Source: Janthinobacterium aquaticum
Lineage (GTDB): Bacteria; Pseudomonadota; Gammaproteobacteria; Burkholderiales; Burkholderiaceae_D
Assembly (NCBI RefSeq): GCF_009208565.1
Contig: NZ_WFLK01000002.1
Span: 496,001-560,000 of the forward strand
DNA length: 64,000 bases
Direction: 5' to 3'
Shown here: piece after piece, positions 50,318 to 59,505 of the stretch
How positions within the stretch are numbered: the first letter of the stretch is position 1
Layout: each line of letters starts with the position of its first letter
Position numbers and translations under genes: made by a program
Notes under the pieces: model-generated
Database searches by the model: none
The model's input: only the letters and a program-made list of their open reading frames with translations
Told to the model about the DNA's origin: nothing

Positions 50318-51016
50318 ATGCTGCATCTGAAATCGGTACTGACACCGGCCGAAGTGGCCGAGGCGCGCGCCATCCTGGAAAGCGCGCAATGGGAAGACGG
50401 ACGCGTGACGTCGGGCAGCCTGCCCGCGTCGATCAAGCGCAACCGCCAGTTGCCGGCGCAGGGTGCCAGCACCCAGGCCTTGCAGCAACTGGTCTTGCAG
50501 GCGCTGCGGCGCAACCAGCTGTTTTTCTCGGCCGCGCTGCCCAACCGGATTGCGCCACCCATGTTCAACCGCTATGACGCTGCTGATGGGGTAGAGCAGG
50601 GCGACTATCTGGCCGACCATGTCGACGTGGCGCTGCGCTACCTGCCGGACGGCGAACGGGTGCGCACCGATATGTCGTGCACGCTGTTTTTTAGCGACCC
50701 TGAGGAATACGACGGGGGCGAACTGGTGGTGTCAAGCAGCTGGCGCGACGAGCACGTCAAGCTCGCTGCCGGCGATATGCTGCTCTATCCGGGCGACAAG
50801 ATCCATCGCGTCAACCCCGTCACACGCGGCTGCCGCTTCGCCAGCTTTATCTGGTTGGAAAGCATGATCAGGAATGAACAGCAGCGCAATTTGCTGTTCC
50901 AGATGGACCGCGACCTGATGGCGCTACGCGCGCAGGCGCAGGGGCAGCAGTCGCCGGCCATCACAGGGCTGACGGGCGCGTATCACAACCTGTTGCGGAT
51001 GTGGGCGCAGGGGTAA
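50318..51016 (+). CDS. piuC: PKHD-type Fe(II)/2-oxoglutarate hydroxylase PiuC
   Basis: 232 aa, normal PiuC length. Fe ligands His and Asp in YLADHVDVALRYLPDG (about residues 95-110), and the second His in YPGDKIHRVNPVTRG, followed by the 2-oxoglutarate Arg. The N-terminus LKSVLTPAEVAEARAIL and MFNRYDAADG are typical. Where most family members have YP-S/T-S-LH, this one has YPGDKIH. Acts in iron-starved cells, probably modifying a siderophore or receptor-related target; the substrate is not known. Last gene of the Fur-controlled operon. Confidence 0.92.
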   Translation: MLHLKSVLTPAEVAEARAILESAQWEDGRVTSGSLPASIKRNRQLPAQGASTQALQQLVLQALRRNQLFFSAALPNRIAPPMFNRYDAADGVEQGDYLADHVDVALRYLPDGERVRTDMSCTLFFSDPEEYDGGELVVSSSWRDEHVKLAAGDMLLYPGDKIHRVNPVTRGCRFASFIWLESMIRNEQQRNLLFQMDRDLMALRAQAQGQQSPAITGLTGAYHNLLRMWAQG

Positions 51017-51033
51017 TGGGGGCGTCAACAATG

Positions 51034-51069
51034 TTGTCGGATTACGGCCCGAAGGGCCTAATCCGACAA
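51034..51069 (+). repeat. REP-like palindromic repeat
   Basis: TTGTCGGATTACGGCCC, GAA loop, GGGCCTAATCCGACAA: near-perfect hairpin of the same family as 41236 and 44692, placed between convergent piuC and the nitroreductase gene. Confidence 0.8.
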
Positions 51070-51098
51070 ATCCCATCAGCGCTAATAATACTGTCGGC

Positions 51099-51737
51099 TT
51101 ACGCAAGTACGGTAATAAACTGCTCGCGCGGACGGCGTACTTTTTTCAGGTTGACCAGCCAGTCGCCTTCTTCGGCGCGGTAGCCCAGCGGCAGCAGTAC
51201 CACCGAGCGCAGGCCGCGTTCGCGCAGGTTCAGGATTTCGTCGACCTTGGCCGGGTCGAACCCTTCCATCGGGGTCGAATCGACTTTTTCTTCGGCTGCG
51301 GCAATCAGGGCGGTACCCAGGCCGATATAGGCCTGGCGGGCGGCGTGCTGGAAGTTCGTTTCGGCGTCGCGCTGTGGGTAGGTATTGAGCAGCATCTGGC
51401 GGTATGCTTCCCAGCCTTCGTTCTTGAAGCCGCGCTCTTCGTTAACCAGGTCGAACATGGCGTTGATGCGCTCGGCCGTGTAGTTGTCCCAGGCGGCAAA
51501 CACCAGCAAATGCGAGCTGTCGGTGATCTGGCCCTGGTTCCAGGCATGCGGCTTGATCTGTTCGCGCAGCGCCGGATTGGTCACCACGAACACTTCATAC
51601 TGCTGCAGGCCGCTGGAGGTAGCGGTCAGGCGCACTGCCTCGAGGATGCGGTCGACTTTTTCCTGTGGTACCGCTTTCGACGGATCCATTTTTTTGGCGG
51701 CATAGCGCCATTGCAGCGTTTCCAGCAGATTGGACAT
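51099..51737 (-). CDS. NAD(P)H-dependent nitroreductase-family oxidoreductase
   Basis: 212 aa, FMN-dependent nitroreductase fold of NfsB-like type. LLETLQWRYAAKKMDPSKAV at the start holds the Arg-Tyr-Ala-x-Lys FMN contact; ATSSGLQQYEVFVVTNP and AARQAYIGLGTALIAAAE line the flavin and dimer interface; RSVVLLPLGYRAEEGDW closes the fold. Uses NAD(P)H to reduce quinones or nitro compounds in the cytoplasm. Single gene; physiological substrate unknown. Confidence 0.9.
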   Translation of the reverse strand: MSNLLETLQWRYAAKKMDPSKAVPQEKVDRILEAVRLTATSSGLQQYEVFVVTNPALREQIKPHAWNQGQITDSSHLLVFAAWDNYTAERINAMFDLVNEERGFKNEGWEAYRQMLLNTYPQRDAETNFQHAARQAYIGLGTALIAAAEEKVDSTPMEGFDPAKVDEILNLRERGLRSVVLLPLGYRAEEGDWLVNLKKVRRPREQFITVLA

Positions 51738-51794
51738 GGCAAAACCTTTCAGTGTGAATAGTACAGGTCGGAAATGATAGCCGATCTGGCCATT

Positions 51795-52892
51795 TCAAGT
51801 GCTCGGCGCCAGAATTTCTGCTGCCGCGCCCTTTGGCGCCGGCCAGGCAATGCAAAAAATACTGCCGCCGGCGCCGCTGCGCCGGCAACTGGCGCTGCCG
51901 CCATGCGCGCGCGCAATGGCGGCCACCACCGCCAGCCCCAGGCCGCTGCCGCCATGCGCCTGCACGCGCGCAGTATCACCGCGCCGGAAGGCATCGAACA
52001 CCAGCGGCGCCAGCGCGGCGTCGATACCGGGGCCGGCGTCCTCGAGCTGCAGCAGGCACTGCCGGCCATCAAGCTGCAGCGACAGCGTCAACGGGCCGGG
52101 ATCGGCATAGCGGCAGGCGTTGTCGAGCAGGGCGATTACCACCTGGCGCAGGCGCGCCGCATCGCACAGCACGCTGCCGCCGTCGAGCGCCAGTTGCAGC
52201 TGCAGGCCGGCAGCGGCCAGCGTCGGGGCCATCAGGCTGGCGGCCTGGCGCACTTCTGTGGCCAGATCCGCGTCAGCCAGGCGCAGCTGCAGCTGGCCGC
52301 TGTCGAGCAGGCTCAGAGTGCGCAGGTCTTCGATCAGACGGCCCAGGTTTTCAACTTGTGACAGCAGCGCAGGAAATTCGATCTCTTCGGGCTGGAATAC
52401 GCCGTCGACCACGCCTTGCAGCGTGCCGCGCAGGATGGTCACCGGCGTGCGCAGTTCATGCGCAATGGCGGCGTTCCAGGTGCGGCTTTCACTGGCGGTG
52501 CGCTGCAGTCGCTCGGCCATGCTGTTGAAGTCGTCGACCAGCATGGCGGTCTCGCCCAGGCTGCGGTCGCCGGCCGTGGCGCGCGCGGCCAGGTCGCCAT
52601 GGGCCACGCGGCGCACATTGTCCATCACCGAATTGATCGGTTCGAGGATACGCCGCGCCAGCCGGATGGAAAAACAGACCGCCAGCACCAGGCCGAACAC
52701 CAGCATGAACAGGATCCACAGCCATTCGGCCAGTTTCGGATAGGTGTCGTCAGGCTGCGAGACCAGGTTCGGGTCGATATCGTAGATAACGGCAAAGAAG
52801 ATCCACGAGCCGGTCCAGATGGCCAGGATGGCGAAGATGATCATCGCCGACATCGACAGGCCGATCTGCCGGAACAGGCCGGTCAGCCGCAT
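51795..52892 (-). CDS. Sensor histidine kinase (BaeS-like)
   Basis: 365 aa. TM1 (about 10-36, LSMSAMIIFAILAIWTGSWIFF), a very short periplasmic loop of about 20 residues, TM2 (about 53-72, LWILFMLVFGLVLAVCFS), HAMP, H-box with His145 in AIAHELRTPVTILRGTLQG and HATPase_c (ALLDNACRYA, DAGPGIDAAL, HGGSGLGLAVV). The HELRTPVTILRGTLQG-VDGVF form is that of BaeS/SmeS. The tiny sensor loop suggests detection within or at the membrane. Start overlaps the regulator stop by one base (TGATG). Probably controls the divergent RND pump. Confidence 0.9.
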   Translation of the reverse strand: MRLTGLFRQIGLSMSAMIIFAILAIWTGSWIFFAVIYDIDPNLVSQPDDTYPKLAEWLWILFMLVFGLVLAVCFSIRLARRILEPINSVMDNVRRVAHGDLAARATAGDRSLGETAMLVDDFNSMAERLQRTASESRTWNAAIAHELRTPVTILRGTLQGVVDGVFQPEEIEFPALLSQVENLGRLIEDLRTLSLLDSGQLQLRLADADLATEVRQAASLMAPTLAAAGLQLQLALDGGSVLCDAARLRQVVIALLDNACRYADPGPLTLSLQLDGRQCLLQLEDAGPGIDAALAPLVFDAFRRGDTARVQAHGGSGLGLAVVAAIARAHGGSASCRRSGAGGSIFCIAWPAPKGAAAEILAPST

Positions 52893-53635
52893 CAGCCTTC
52901 GCCTTCGAGCCGGTAGCCCACACCGCGCAGGCTGACCGGCATATTGGGCACGCCAGCTTCCTCGAGCTTTTTGCGCAGCTTGCTGATATGGCTGTCCACG
53001 GTGCGTTCAAGCGACTGGCTTTCGGGCATGCACGCTTCGAGCAGTTCAAGCCGGCTGCAGACGCGTCGCGGCGTGCGCGCCAGATGGACCAGCAGGCGAA
53101 ATTCGGTCAGCGTCAGGTTTAGCGCCGTCGGCGCACCACCGCCACTGCGCACGCTGACCGTATAGTGTTCCTGGTCGATTTCAAGCGGGCCGCAGCGCAA
53201 TACGCCCGCCGCGCCATCGTATTGCCGGCCCTGCGAGCGGCGCAGTACGGCCGCCACCCGCGCTACCACCTCGGCCGGATTGAAGGGCTTGACGATATAG
53301 TCGTCAGCACCCACGCGCAGGGCGGCCAGCTTGTCGGCGTCCTGGTCGCGCGCGGTCAGCATGATGACCGGGGTTTCGCCGCGCCGGCGCACCTGCGTCA
53401 GCACGCTCCAGCCGTCCTGCAGCGGCATCTGCACGTCCAGCAGGATCAGGTCGGGCTTGAGCATCAGATGCTGTTCAAGCGCGGCGCGCCCGTTGGCCGC
53501 ATGCGCCGTATGGTAGCCGTCGCGCTGCAGATAGCCGGCCAGGATGCGCGCGATCTGCGGCTCGTCTTCGGCAATCAGGATCAGGGGCGCCGACGAGGGC
53601 GGTGGAGGTGGTTCGGGCGGGCGCAGGGAAATCAT
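52892..53635 (-). CDS. OmpR-family response regulator (BaeR-like)
   Basis: 247 aa. Pro-rich N-terminal extension of about 17 residues, then a receiver with LIAEDEPQIARILAGYLQ, Asp67 in LILLDVQMPLQDG and Lys in YIVKPFNPAEVVARV. The winged helix includes LNLTLTEFRLLVHLARTPRR and RTVDSHISKLRKKLEEAG. Gene order regulator-kinase divergent from an acrAB-oprM operon matches SmeRS/BaeSR control of multidrug pumps. The 131-bp divergent gap is the likely target. Confidence 0.9.
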   Translation of the reverse strand: MISLRPPEPPPPPSSAPLILIAEDEPQIARILAGYLQRDGYHTAHAANGRAALEQHLMLKPDLILLDVQMPLQDGWSVLTQVRRRGETPVIMLTARDQDADKLAALRVGADDYIVKPFNPAEVVARVAAVLRRSQGRQYDGAAGVLRCGPLEIDQEHYTVSVRSGGGAPTALNLTLTEFRLLVHLARTPRRVCSRLELLEACMPESQSLERTVDSHISKLRKKLEEAGVPNMPVSLRGVGYRLEGEG

Positions 53636-53766
53636 GCGGCCAGTCTAGCACCGTTGGCCGTCTCCATCGAATCTCCACATTTCCTCAACGGCGCTTCCAT
53701 GCAAAGCCCTTATTGTGCGGCACTGGCCGTCGCGACCGCGCACGGCAACAGCCTGTGAGAGCAACC
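53636..53766 (+). promoter_or_regulatory. Divergent promoter region baeR-like / RND operon
   Basis: 131 bp shared by both transcription units. GAATCTCCACATTTCC (53670-53685) is the least GC-rich part; no clear BaeR box was identified by eye. Confidence 0.35.
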
Positions 53767-54921
53767 ATGCGTCCTGATGAATTTCCTTTATCTTCCCTGA
53801 AAACCACCGTCATCGTGGCGGCTCTGTTGAGCCTTGCCGCCTGCGGCCGCAGTGCGCCGCCCGCGCAGGCGGCCCCGGAAGCACCGCCGGCCGCCGTAAC
53901 GGTCATCAAAGTCCAGAGCGAACCCGTACTGCGCAGCGACGAGTTGCCCGGGCGCGTAGCGGCCCTGCGCACGGCCGATATCCGCCCGCAAGTGAGCGGC
54001 ATCGTGCTGCGCCGCCTGTTCGAGCAGGGCGCTGAAGTGAAGGCCGGCCAGAAGCTGTTCCAGCTTAATGCCGCGCCGTTCCAGGCCGATGCCGATGCGG
54101 CCGACGCCGCGTTGCAGCAGGCGCTGGCCACCTCGCGCCGCGCCATGCAGCAGGCCGAACGCCTGCAGCCGTTGATGGAAGCAGACGCCGTCTCGCGCCA
54201 GGCCTATGACGATGCGGTGGCCCAGCGCGACCAGGCCGTTGCCAGCGTGGCGCAGGCGCGCGCCGCCCTGGCGCGGCGTCGCCTGGACCTGGCCTTTGCC
54301 AGTATCGAGGCGCCGATTGCCGGGCGCATCGGCTCCGAACTGGTGACCGAAGGCGCGCTGGTGGGCCAGGCCGACACCAATCCGATGGCCCGCATCGAGC
54401 AGATCGACAAAGTGTATGTCGATGTGCGTCAGCGCGCCACCAGCCTGGCTGCCGGTGCGGCTACCGCTCAGCCGGTGACGATCATCGGCGCCGACGGCAA
54501 GCCGTATCCACATTCCGGCAAGGTACTGTTTGCCGGCACCAGCGTCGACGCCGGTACCGGCGACACCATCGTGCGCGTGCTGGTCGACAATCCGCAGCGC
54601 CAGCTGTTGCCCGGCATGTTCGTGCGCGCCCGCATTGCGCGCGGCGCGCCGGCCGATACCGTGCTGGTGCCGCAGCAGGCCGTGCAGCGCAGCAGCGACG
54701 GCCAGGCCCGGGTCTGGGTGGTCGACAGCGCGCGCAAGGCCAGCCTGCGTCCGGTACAGGTCGAAGAAGTGATCGCGCAGCAGTACGTGGTGGCCAGCGG
54801 CCTGAAAGCTGGCGAGACGCTGGTCATCGAAGGCCAGGAACGGCTGCAGCCGGGCGCCGTGGTAACGCCGCAGCCATGGCAGCACAAGGCCGCCGCTGCC
54901 AAAGCCGCTGCCGCGCATTGA
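53767..54921 (+). CDS. RND multidrug efflux adaptor (AcrA/MexA-type lipoprotein)
   Basis: 384 aa. Lipoprotein signal with lipobox LSLAACGRS (lipidated Cys about residue 22). Then the usual order: lipoyl half (RTADIRPQVSGIVLRRLFEQG), alpha-hairpin (AFQADADAAD through VAQARAALARRRLDL), second lipoyl half and barrel (IEAPIAGRIGSELVTEGALVG), membrane-proximal domain. Joins the inner-membrane pump and outer channel encoded next. Start at 53767 because the signal peptide begins there; upstream extension overlaps the divergent regulator. Confidence 0.93.
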   Translation: MRPDEFPLSSLKTTVIVAALLSLAACGRSAPPAQAAPEAPPAAVTVIKVQSEPVLRSDELPGRVAALRTADIRPQVSGIVLRRLFEQGAEVKAGQKLFQLNAAPFQADADAADAALQQALATSRRAMQQAERLQPLMEADAVSRQAYDDAVAQRDQAVASVAQARAALARRRLDLAFASIEAPIAGRIGSELVTEGALVGQADTNPMARIEQIDKVYVDVRQRATSLAAGAATAQPVTIIGADGKPYPHSGKVLFAGTSVDAGTGDTIVRVLVDNPQRQLLPGMFVRARIARGAPADTVLVPQQAVQRSSDGQARVWVVDSARKASLRPVQVEEVIAQQYVVASGLKAGETLVIEGQERLQPGAVVTPQPWQHKAAAAKAAAAH

Positions 54922-54959
54922 TACGGCCCGGCCTTACTTATTTCTGAAAGCTCCTTAAC

Positions 54960-57900
54960 ATGCCTCAGTTTTTTATCAACCGCCCCGTCTTTGCGTGGGT
55001 GGTAGCGGTCTTTATTATCCTGTTCGGACTGATCGCCATACCGCAATTGCCGATTGCGCGTTTTCCTTCGGTGGCGCCGCCCAGCGTCAGCATCAGCGCC
55101 AGCTACCCTGGCGCCACGCCGCAGACCATGAACGATTCGGTGGTCAGCCTGATCGAGCGCGAGCTGTCGGGCGTCAAGCACCTGCTGTACTTTGAATCGT
55201 CGACCGACAGCTCCGGCTCGGCTTCGATCACTGCCACCTTCAAGCCCGGTACCGATCCGGAAATGGCGCAGGTGGACGTGCAGAACCGCCTCAAAGCCAT
55301 CGAGCCGCGCCTGCCGCAGGCGGTGCGCCAGAATGGCCTGGGCGTCGAATCGGCGTCGTCAAGCTTCCTGCTCATTGTCAGCGTGCACGCTACAGCGCAG
55401 GGCAAGTACGATGAGGTGGCGCTGGGCGACTACCTGGCGCGCAACGTGGTGGAAGAACTGCGCCGCATTCCAGGCGTGGGCAAGGTCCAGCTGTTCGGCT
55501 CCGAACGGGCCATGCGCATCTGGGTCGATCCGGGCAGGCTGGTCTCGTACAACATCGCCATGAGCGATATTACCGCCGCCATTGCGCAGCAAAATGCGCA
55601 GATCGCGCCGGGCCGCCTGGGCGATTCGCCAGCCGTGGCTGGTCAGCGCGTCACCGTGCCGTTGACCGTGCAGGGCCAGCTGCAAACGCCGCAGCAGTTC
55701 GCCGCCATCGTGCTGCGCGCCAACCGCGACGGTTCGAACCTGACGCTGGGCGACGTGGCGCGCGTGGAATTCGGCGCGCAGACCAGCAACTTCAGCATCC
55801 GTGAAAACGGCCAGCTGGCTTCCGGTGCTGCCGTCATGCTGTCGCCGGGCGCCAATGCGGTCAAGACGGCAGTGGCCGTGCGGGCGCGCATGGCCGAACT
55901 GGCGCCGGCCATGCCGGCAGGGATGGCTTATTCGGTACCGTTCGACACCGCGCCGTTTGTGAAAATCTCGATTGAAAAGGTGATTGCCACGCTGATCGAG
56001 GCGATGGTGCTGGTGTTCCTGGTGATGTATCTGTTCCTGCAGAAGATACGCTATACCCTCATTCCCGCCATTGTCGCGCCGATTGCACTGCTCGGCACCT
56101 TTACGGTGATGCTGATGGCCGGCTATTCGGTCAACGTGCTGACCATGTTCGGCATGGTGCTGGCAATCGGCATTATCGTCGACGACGCCATCGTGGTGGT
56201 CGAGGCGGTCGAGCGCCTGATGGCCACCGAGGGGCTGTCGCCCAGGGAAGCGACCGTCAAGGCCATGCGCGAGATCACCGGTGCGGTGGTCGGCATTACG
56301 CTGGTGCTGACGGCGGTGTTTATTCCGATGGCGCTGGCCAGCGGTTCGGTGGGCGCCATTTACCGCCAGTTTACGCTGGCCATGGCGGTGTCGATCCTGT
56401 TCTCGGCCTTCCTGGCACTGAGCCTGACGCCGGCGCTGTGCGCCACGCTGTTGAAACCAATCGGCCCTGACGACCATGCCAAGCGCGGCTTTTTTGCCTG
56501 GTTCGATCGCCAGTTCGAGCGCATGACAGCGCGCTACGAGCAGGGCGTGGTGCTGCTGGTACGGCGTGCTGGTCGCACCATGTTTGTCTATGGCGCCATC
56601 GTGGCGGCACTGGTGCTGGCCTTTATGCAGCTGCCATCGGCGTTTTTGCCAGAGGAGGATCAGGGTTACTTCATTACGTCGATACAACTGCCGTCGGACG
56701 CCACCATGGAACGCACGCTCGATACCGTCAAGCTCTATGAGCAGCATGTGGCCAGCCGGCCCGGCATTGAAAACAACCAATCCATACTCGGTTTCAGTTT
56801 TTCCGGTGCCGGCGCGAACGCGGCGATGGCCTTTACCATGCTCAAGGACTGGAAAGAGCGCAATGGCGCTACGGCGCAGCAGGAAGTGGCGCTGGCGCAG
56901 CAGGCGATGGCCGCGGCAAAAGAGGGCACGATCATGAGCCTGATGCCGCCGGCTATCGATGAACTGGGCAATTCGTCCGGCTTTTCGCTGCGCCTGCAGG
57001 ACCGCGCCGGCCAGGGACTGGCAGCGCTGCAGGCGGCGCAGAATCAGCTCTTGACGCTGGCTGCGCAAAGCAGCAAGGTGGCCGGTGTGTATCCGGATGG
57101 CCTGCCGGCGGGCAGCAGCGTGCGCCTCGATATCGACCGCGCCAAGGCCGAAGCGCTCGGCGTGTCGTTTGCCAGCGTATCGGACACGCTGACCGCCGCC
57201 ATGGGCTCGACCTATATCAACGACTTTCCCAACGCCGGACGCATGCAGCAGGTGATTGTCCAGGCCGATGCGCCAGCGCGCATGCAGCTCGACGATGTGC
57301 TGGCGCTGCGCGTGAAAAACAGCGCCGGCGCGATGGTGGCGCTGCGTGAAATGGTGCGGCCGGTATGGACCGAAGCACCGCTGCAGCTGGTGCGCTACCT
57401 CGGTTATCCGGCAGCGCGTATTTCCGGCAGCGCCGCGCCCGGTGTCTCCAGTGGCGACGCCATGACCGAAATGGAGCGTCTGGTGGGCCAGTTGCCACCG
57501 GGCTTTGCGCTGGCCTGGACCGGCCAGTCGCTGCAGGAAAAAGAATCGGCCTCGCAGGCGCCGATGCTGATGGCGCTGTCGATGCTGGTGGTGTTCCTGG
57601 TGCTGGCGGCGCTGTATGAAAGCTGGAGCGTGCCGCTGTCGGTGATGCTGGTGGTGCCGCTCGGTTTAATCGGGGCTGTCGCCGCCGTCATGCTGCGGGG
57701 CTTGCCCAACGATGTGTTTTTCAAGGTGGGCATGATTACAATTATCGGCCTGTCGGCCAAGAATGCGATTCTGATCGTGGAATATGCGCGCCAGTTGCAG
57801 GCCGGCGGCAAGACGCTGGTCGAGGCCACGGTTGAAGCGGCGCGCCTGCGCCTGCGTCCTATCGTCATGACCTCGCTGGCCTTCGCGCTGGGCGTGGTGC

Positions 57901-58100
57901 CGCTGATGCTGGCCAGTGGCGCCAGCGCCGAGACCCAGCATGCGATCGGCACCGGCGTGTTTGGCGGCATGATTACGGCCACCGTGCTGGCGGTGTTTTT
58001 CGTGCCGGTGTTTTTTGTGGTGGTACTGAGCGCCATGGACCGTTTCAGGCTATATCGGCGCGGCAAAAAGTCGGCAGCAGCAGAAGGAGAACAAGCATGA
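54960..58100 (+). CDS. RND multidrug efflux permease (AcrB/MexB-type, HAE-1)
   Basis: 1046 aa, full length. Opens PQFFINRPVFAWVVAVFIIL as in AcrB. The TM4 proton-relay motif is GIIVDDAIVVVEAVERL (about residues 402-418): both Asp are present, but the conserved Asn after VVVE is Ala. The TM10 Lys region is in SAKNAILIVEYA. Exports hydrophobic drugs from the periplasm with proton entry, as a trimer in the inner membrane. The stop overlaps the oprM-type start. Clearly HAE-1 rather than metal type, in contrast to czcA at the left end. Confidence 0.94.
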   Translation: MPQFFINRPVFAWVVAVFIILFGLIAIPQLPIARFPSVAPPSVSISASYPGATPQTMNDSVVSLIERELSGVKHLLYFESSTDSSGSASITATFKPGTDPEMAQVDVQNRLKAIEPRLPQAVRQNGLGVESASSSFLLIVSVHATAQGKYDEVALGDYLARNVVEELRRIPGVGKVQLFGSERAMRIWVDPGRLVSYNIAMSDITAAIAQQNAQIAPGRLGDSPAVAGQRVTVPLTVQGQLQTPQQFAAIVLRANRDGSNLTLGDVARVEFGAQTSNFSIRENGQLASGAAVMLSPGANAVKTAVAVRARMAELAPAMPAGMAYSVPFDTAPFVKISIEKVIATLIEAMVLVFLVMYLFLQKIRYTLIPAIVAPIALLGTFTVMLMAGYSVNVLTMFGMVLAIGIIVDDAIVVVEAVERLMATEGLSPREATVKAMREITGAVVGITLVLTAVFIPMALASGSVGAIYRQFTLAMAVSILFSAFLALSLTPALCATLLKPIGPDDHAKRGFFAWFDRQFERMTARYEQGVVLLVRRAGRTMFVYGAIVAALVLAFMQLPSAFLPEEDQGYFITSIQLPSDATMERTLDTVKLYEQHVASRPGIENNQSILGFSFSGAGANAAMAFTMLKDWKERNGATAQQEVALAQQAMAAAKEGTIMSLMPPAIDELGNSSGFSLRLQDRAGQGLAALQAAQNQLLTLAAQSSKVAGVYPDGLPAGSSVRLDIDRAKAEALGVSFASVSDTLTAAMGSTYINDFPNAGRMQQVIVQADAPARMQLDDVLALRVKNSAGAMVALREMVRPVWTEAPLQLVRYLGYPAARISGSAAPGVSSGDAMTEMERLVGQLPPGFALAWTGQSLQEKESASQAPMLMALSMLVVFLVLAALYESWSVPLSVMLVVPLGLIGAVAAVMLRGLPNDVFFKVGMITIIGLSAKNAILIVEYARQLQAGGKTLVEATVEAARLRLRPIVMTSLAFALGVVPLMLASGASAETQHAIGTGVFGGMITATVLAVFFVPVFFVVVLSAMDRFRLYRRGKKSAAAEGEQA

Positions 58101-59482
58101 GAAGCTTAGTGATATTGCAGGCGTCGGCGATGGTGCTGGCCGTGTCGGCCTGCAGCCTGGTGCCGCCACTGGACAAGCCGGCGCCGCCGATACCGGCGAC
58201 CTATGCACTGCCGGTGGCCGGCGCGCACCGTGCAGCGGACATCGGCTGGCGCCAGATGCTGCCGGACGCGCGCCTGCAGCGCCTGGTCGAGCTGGCGCTT
58301 GAACATAACCGCGACCTGCGCCTGGCCGTGCTCAATGTGGACAGCGTGCGCGCCCAGTACCAGATCCAGGACGCTTCGCGCTACCCGGCCATTGGCGCCA
58401 CAGCCGGTGGTACGCGCCAGCGCACGCAGGACGCCATCGGCGCGCCTGCCGTGCAACAGCAACTGACGGCCGGCGTGGCCATGAGCGCGTTCGAGATCGA
58501 CCTGTTCGGCCGTCTGCGCGCGTTGTCTGACGCGGCCTTTGCACGCTACCTGGCCACGCAGCAGGGCCAGCAGGCGGCGCGTCTTAGCCTGATTGCGGCG
58601 GTAGCCGACGCCTACCTGGCGCAGCGGCTGGCCGAGGAACAATGGCAGCTGACCGAGCAGACCTTGCATGACTGGCGCGTGGCGCTGGCGCTGACGCGGC
58701 GCCTGCACGCGGCGCGCCAGGCCAGCGGGCTCGATGTGGCGCAGGCCGAAGGTCAGGTGGCCAGCGCTGAAGCGGACCTGCAGGCGCGCGAACGGGCGCG
58801 CGTGCTGGCGCGCAACAACCTTGAACTGTTGCTGGGAACGGCCTTGCCTGCCGATCTGCCGGCCGGTCGCGCGCTTGACGCCCAGCCGGTGCTGACGCAA
58901 CTGCCCAGCGGCCTGCCGTCCGAGCTGCTGGCGCACCGGCCCGATATCGCCCAGGCCGAGCTGGCCCTGGTGGCGGCCAATGCGGAAATCGGCGCGGCGC
59001 GCGCGGCCTTCTTTCCGCGCCTGTCGCTGACGGCCCAACTGGGCTTTGCCAGCCCGGCCATGGGACAGCTGTTCAAGGGCAATGCACGTACCTGGTCGTT
59101 TGCGCCGCAGATTACCCAGCCGCTGTTCCAGGGCGGGCAACTGCGCGCCGAGCTGCGCCTGGCCGAACTGCGCAAGGAGGTCGCCGTGCTGCAGTACGAG
59201 CAGGCGATTGAAGTCGCGTTTCGCGAGGTGAGCGATGGCCTGGCCGGCAGCGCCACCTATGCCGGCCAGGTCAAAGCCCAGCAACGCGCGGTAGCGGCAG
59301 CGGCGCAAAGGCTGCGTCTGTCGCGCCTGCGCTACGAAGCGGGGCAGGATAGCCGGCTGGAACTACTCGATGCTCAAAGGCAATCATATGCTTCGCAGCA
59401 AACTTTGCTAGACTTGCGGCGTGACCAGTTCAGTTCTGCCGTGGCGCTCTACAAGGCGCTGGGAGGAGGACTGGAAAAATAG
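58097..59482 (+). CDS. Outer-membrane efflux lipoprotein (NodT/OprM family)
   Basis: 461 aa. Lipobox LAVSACSLV (lipidated Cys about residue 15), then two OEP repeats: RLVELALEHNRDLRLAVLNV in the first and LLAHRPDIAQAELALVAAN in the second. Trimeric TolC-like channel for the pump. ATGA overlap with the permease gene makes the three genes a coupled operon. C-terminus RDQFSSAVALYKALGGGLE is the family ending. Confidence 0.93.
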   Translation: MRSLVILQASAMVLAVSACSLVPPLDKPAPPIPATYALPVAGAHRAADIGWRQMLPDARLQRLVELALEHNRDLRLAVLNVDSVRAQYQIQDASRYPAIGATAGGTRQRTQDAIGAPAVQQQLTAGVAMSAFEIDLFGRLRALSDAAFARYLATQQGQQAARLSLIAAVADAYLAQRLAEEQWQLTEQTLHDWRVALALTRRLHAARQASGLDVAQAEGQVASAEADLQARERARVLARNNLELLLGTALPADLPAGRALDAQPVLTQLPSGLPSELLAHRPDIAQAELALVAANAEIGAARAAFFPRLSLTAQLGFASPAMGQLFKGNARTWSFAPQITQPLFQGGQLRAELRLAELRKEVAVLQYEQAIEVAFREVSDGLAGSATYAGQVKAQQRAVAAAAQRLRLSRLRYEAGQDSRLELLDAQRQSYASQQTLLDLRRDQFSSAVALYKALGGGLEK

Positions 59483-59505
59483 CCGCGAGGCTGACCGGAG
59501 TCCCT

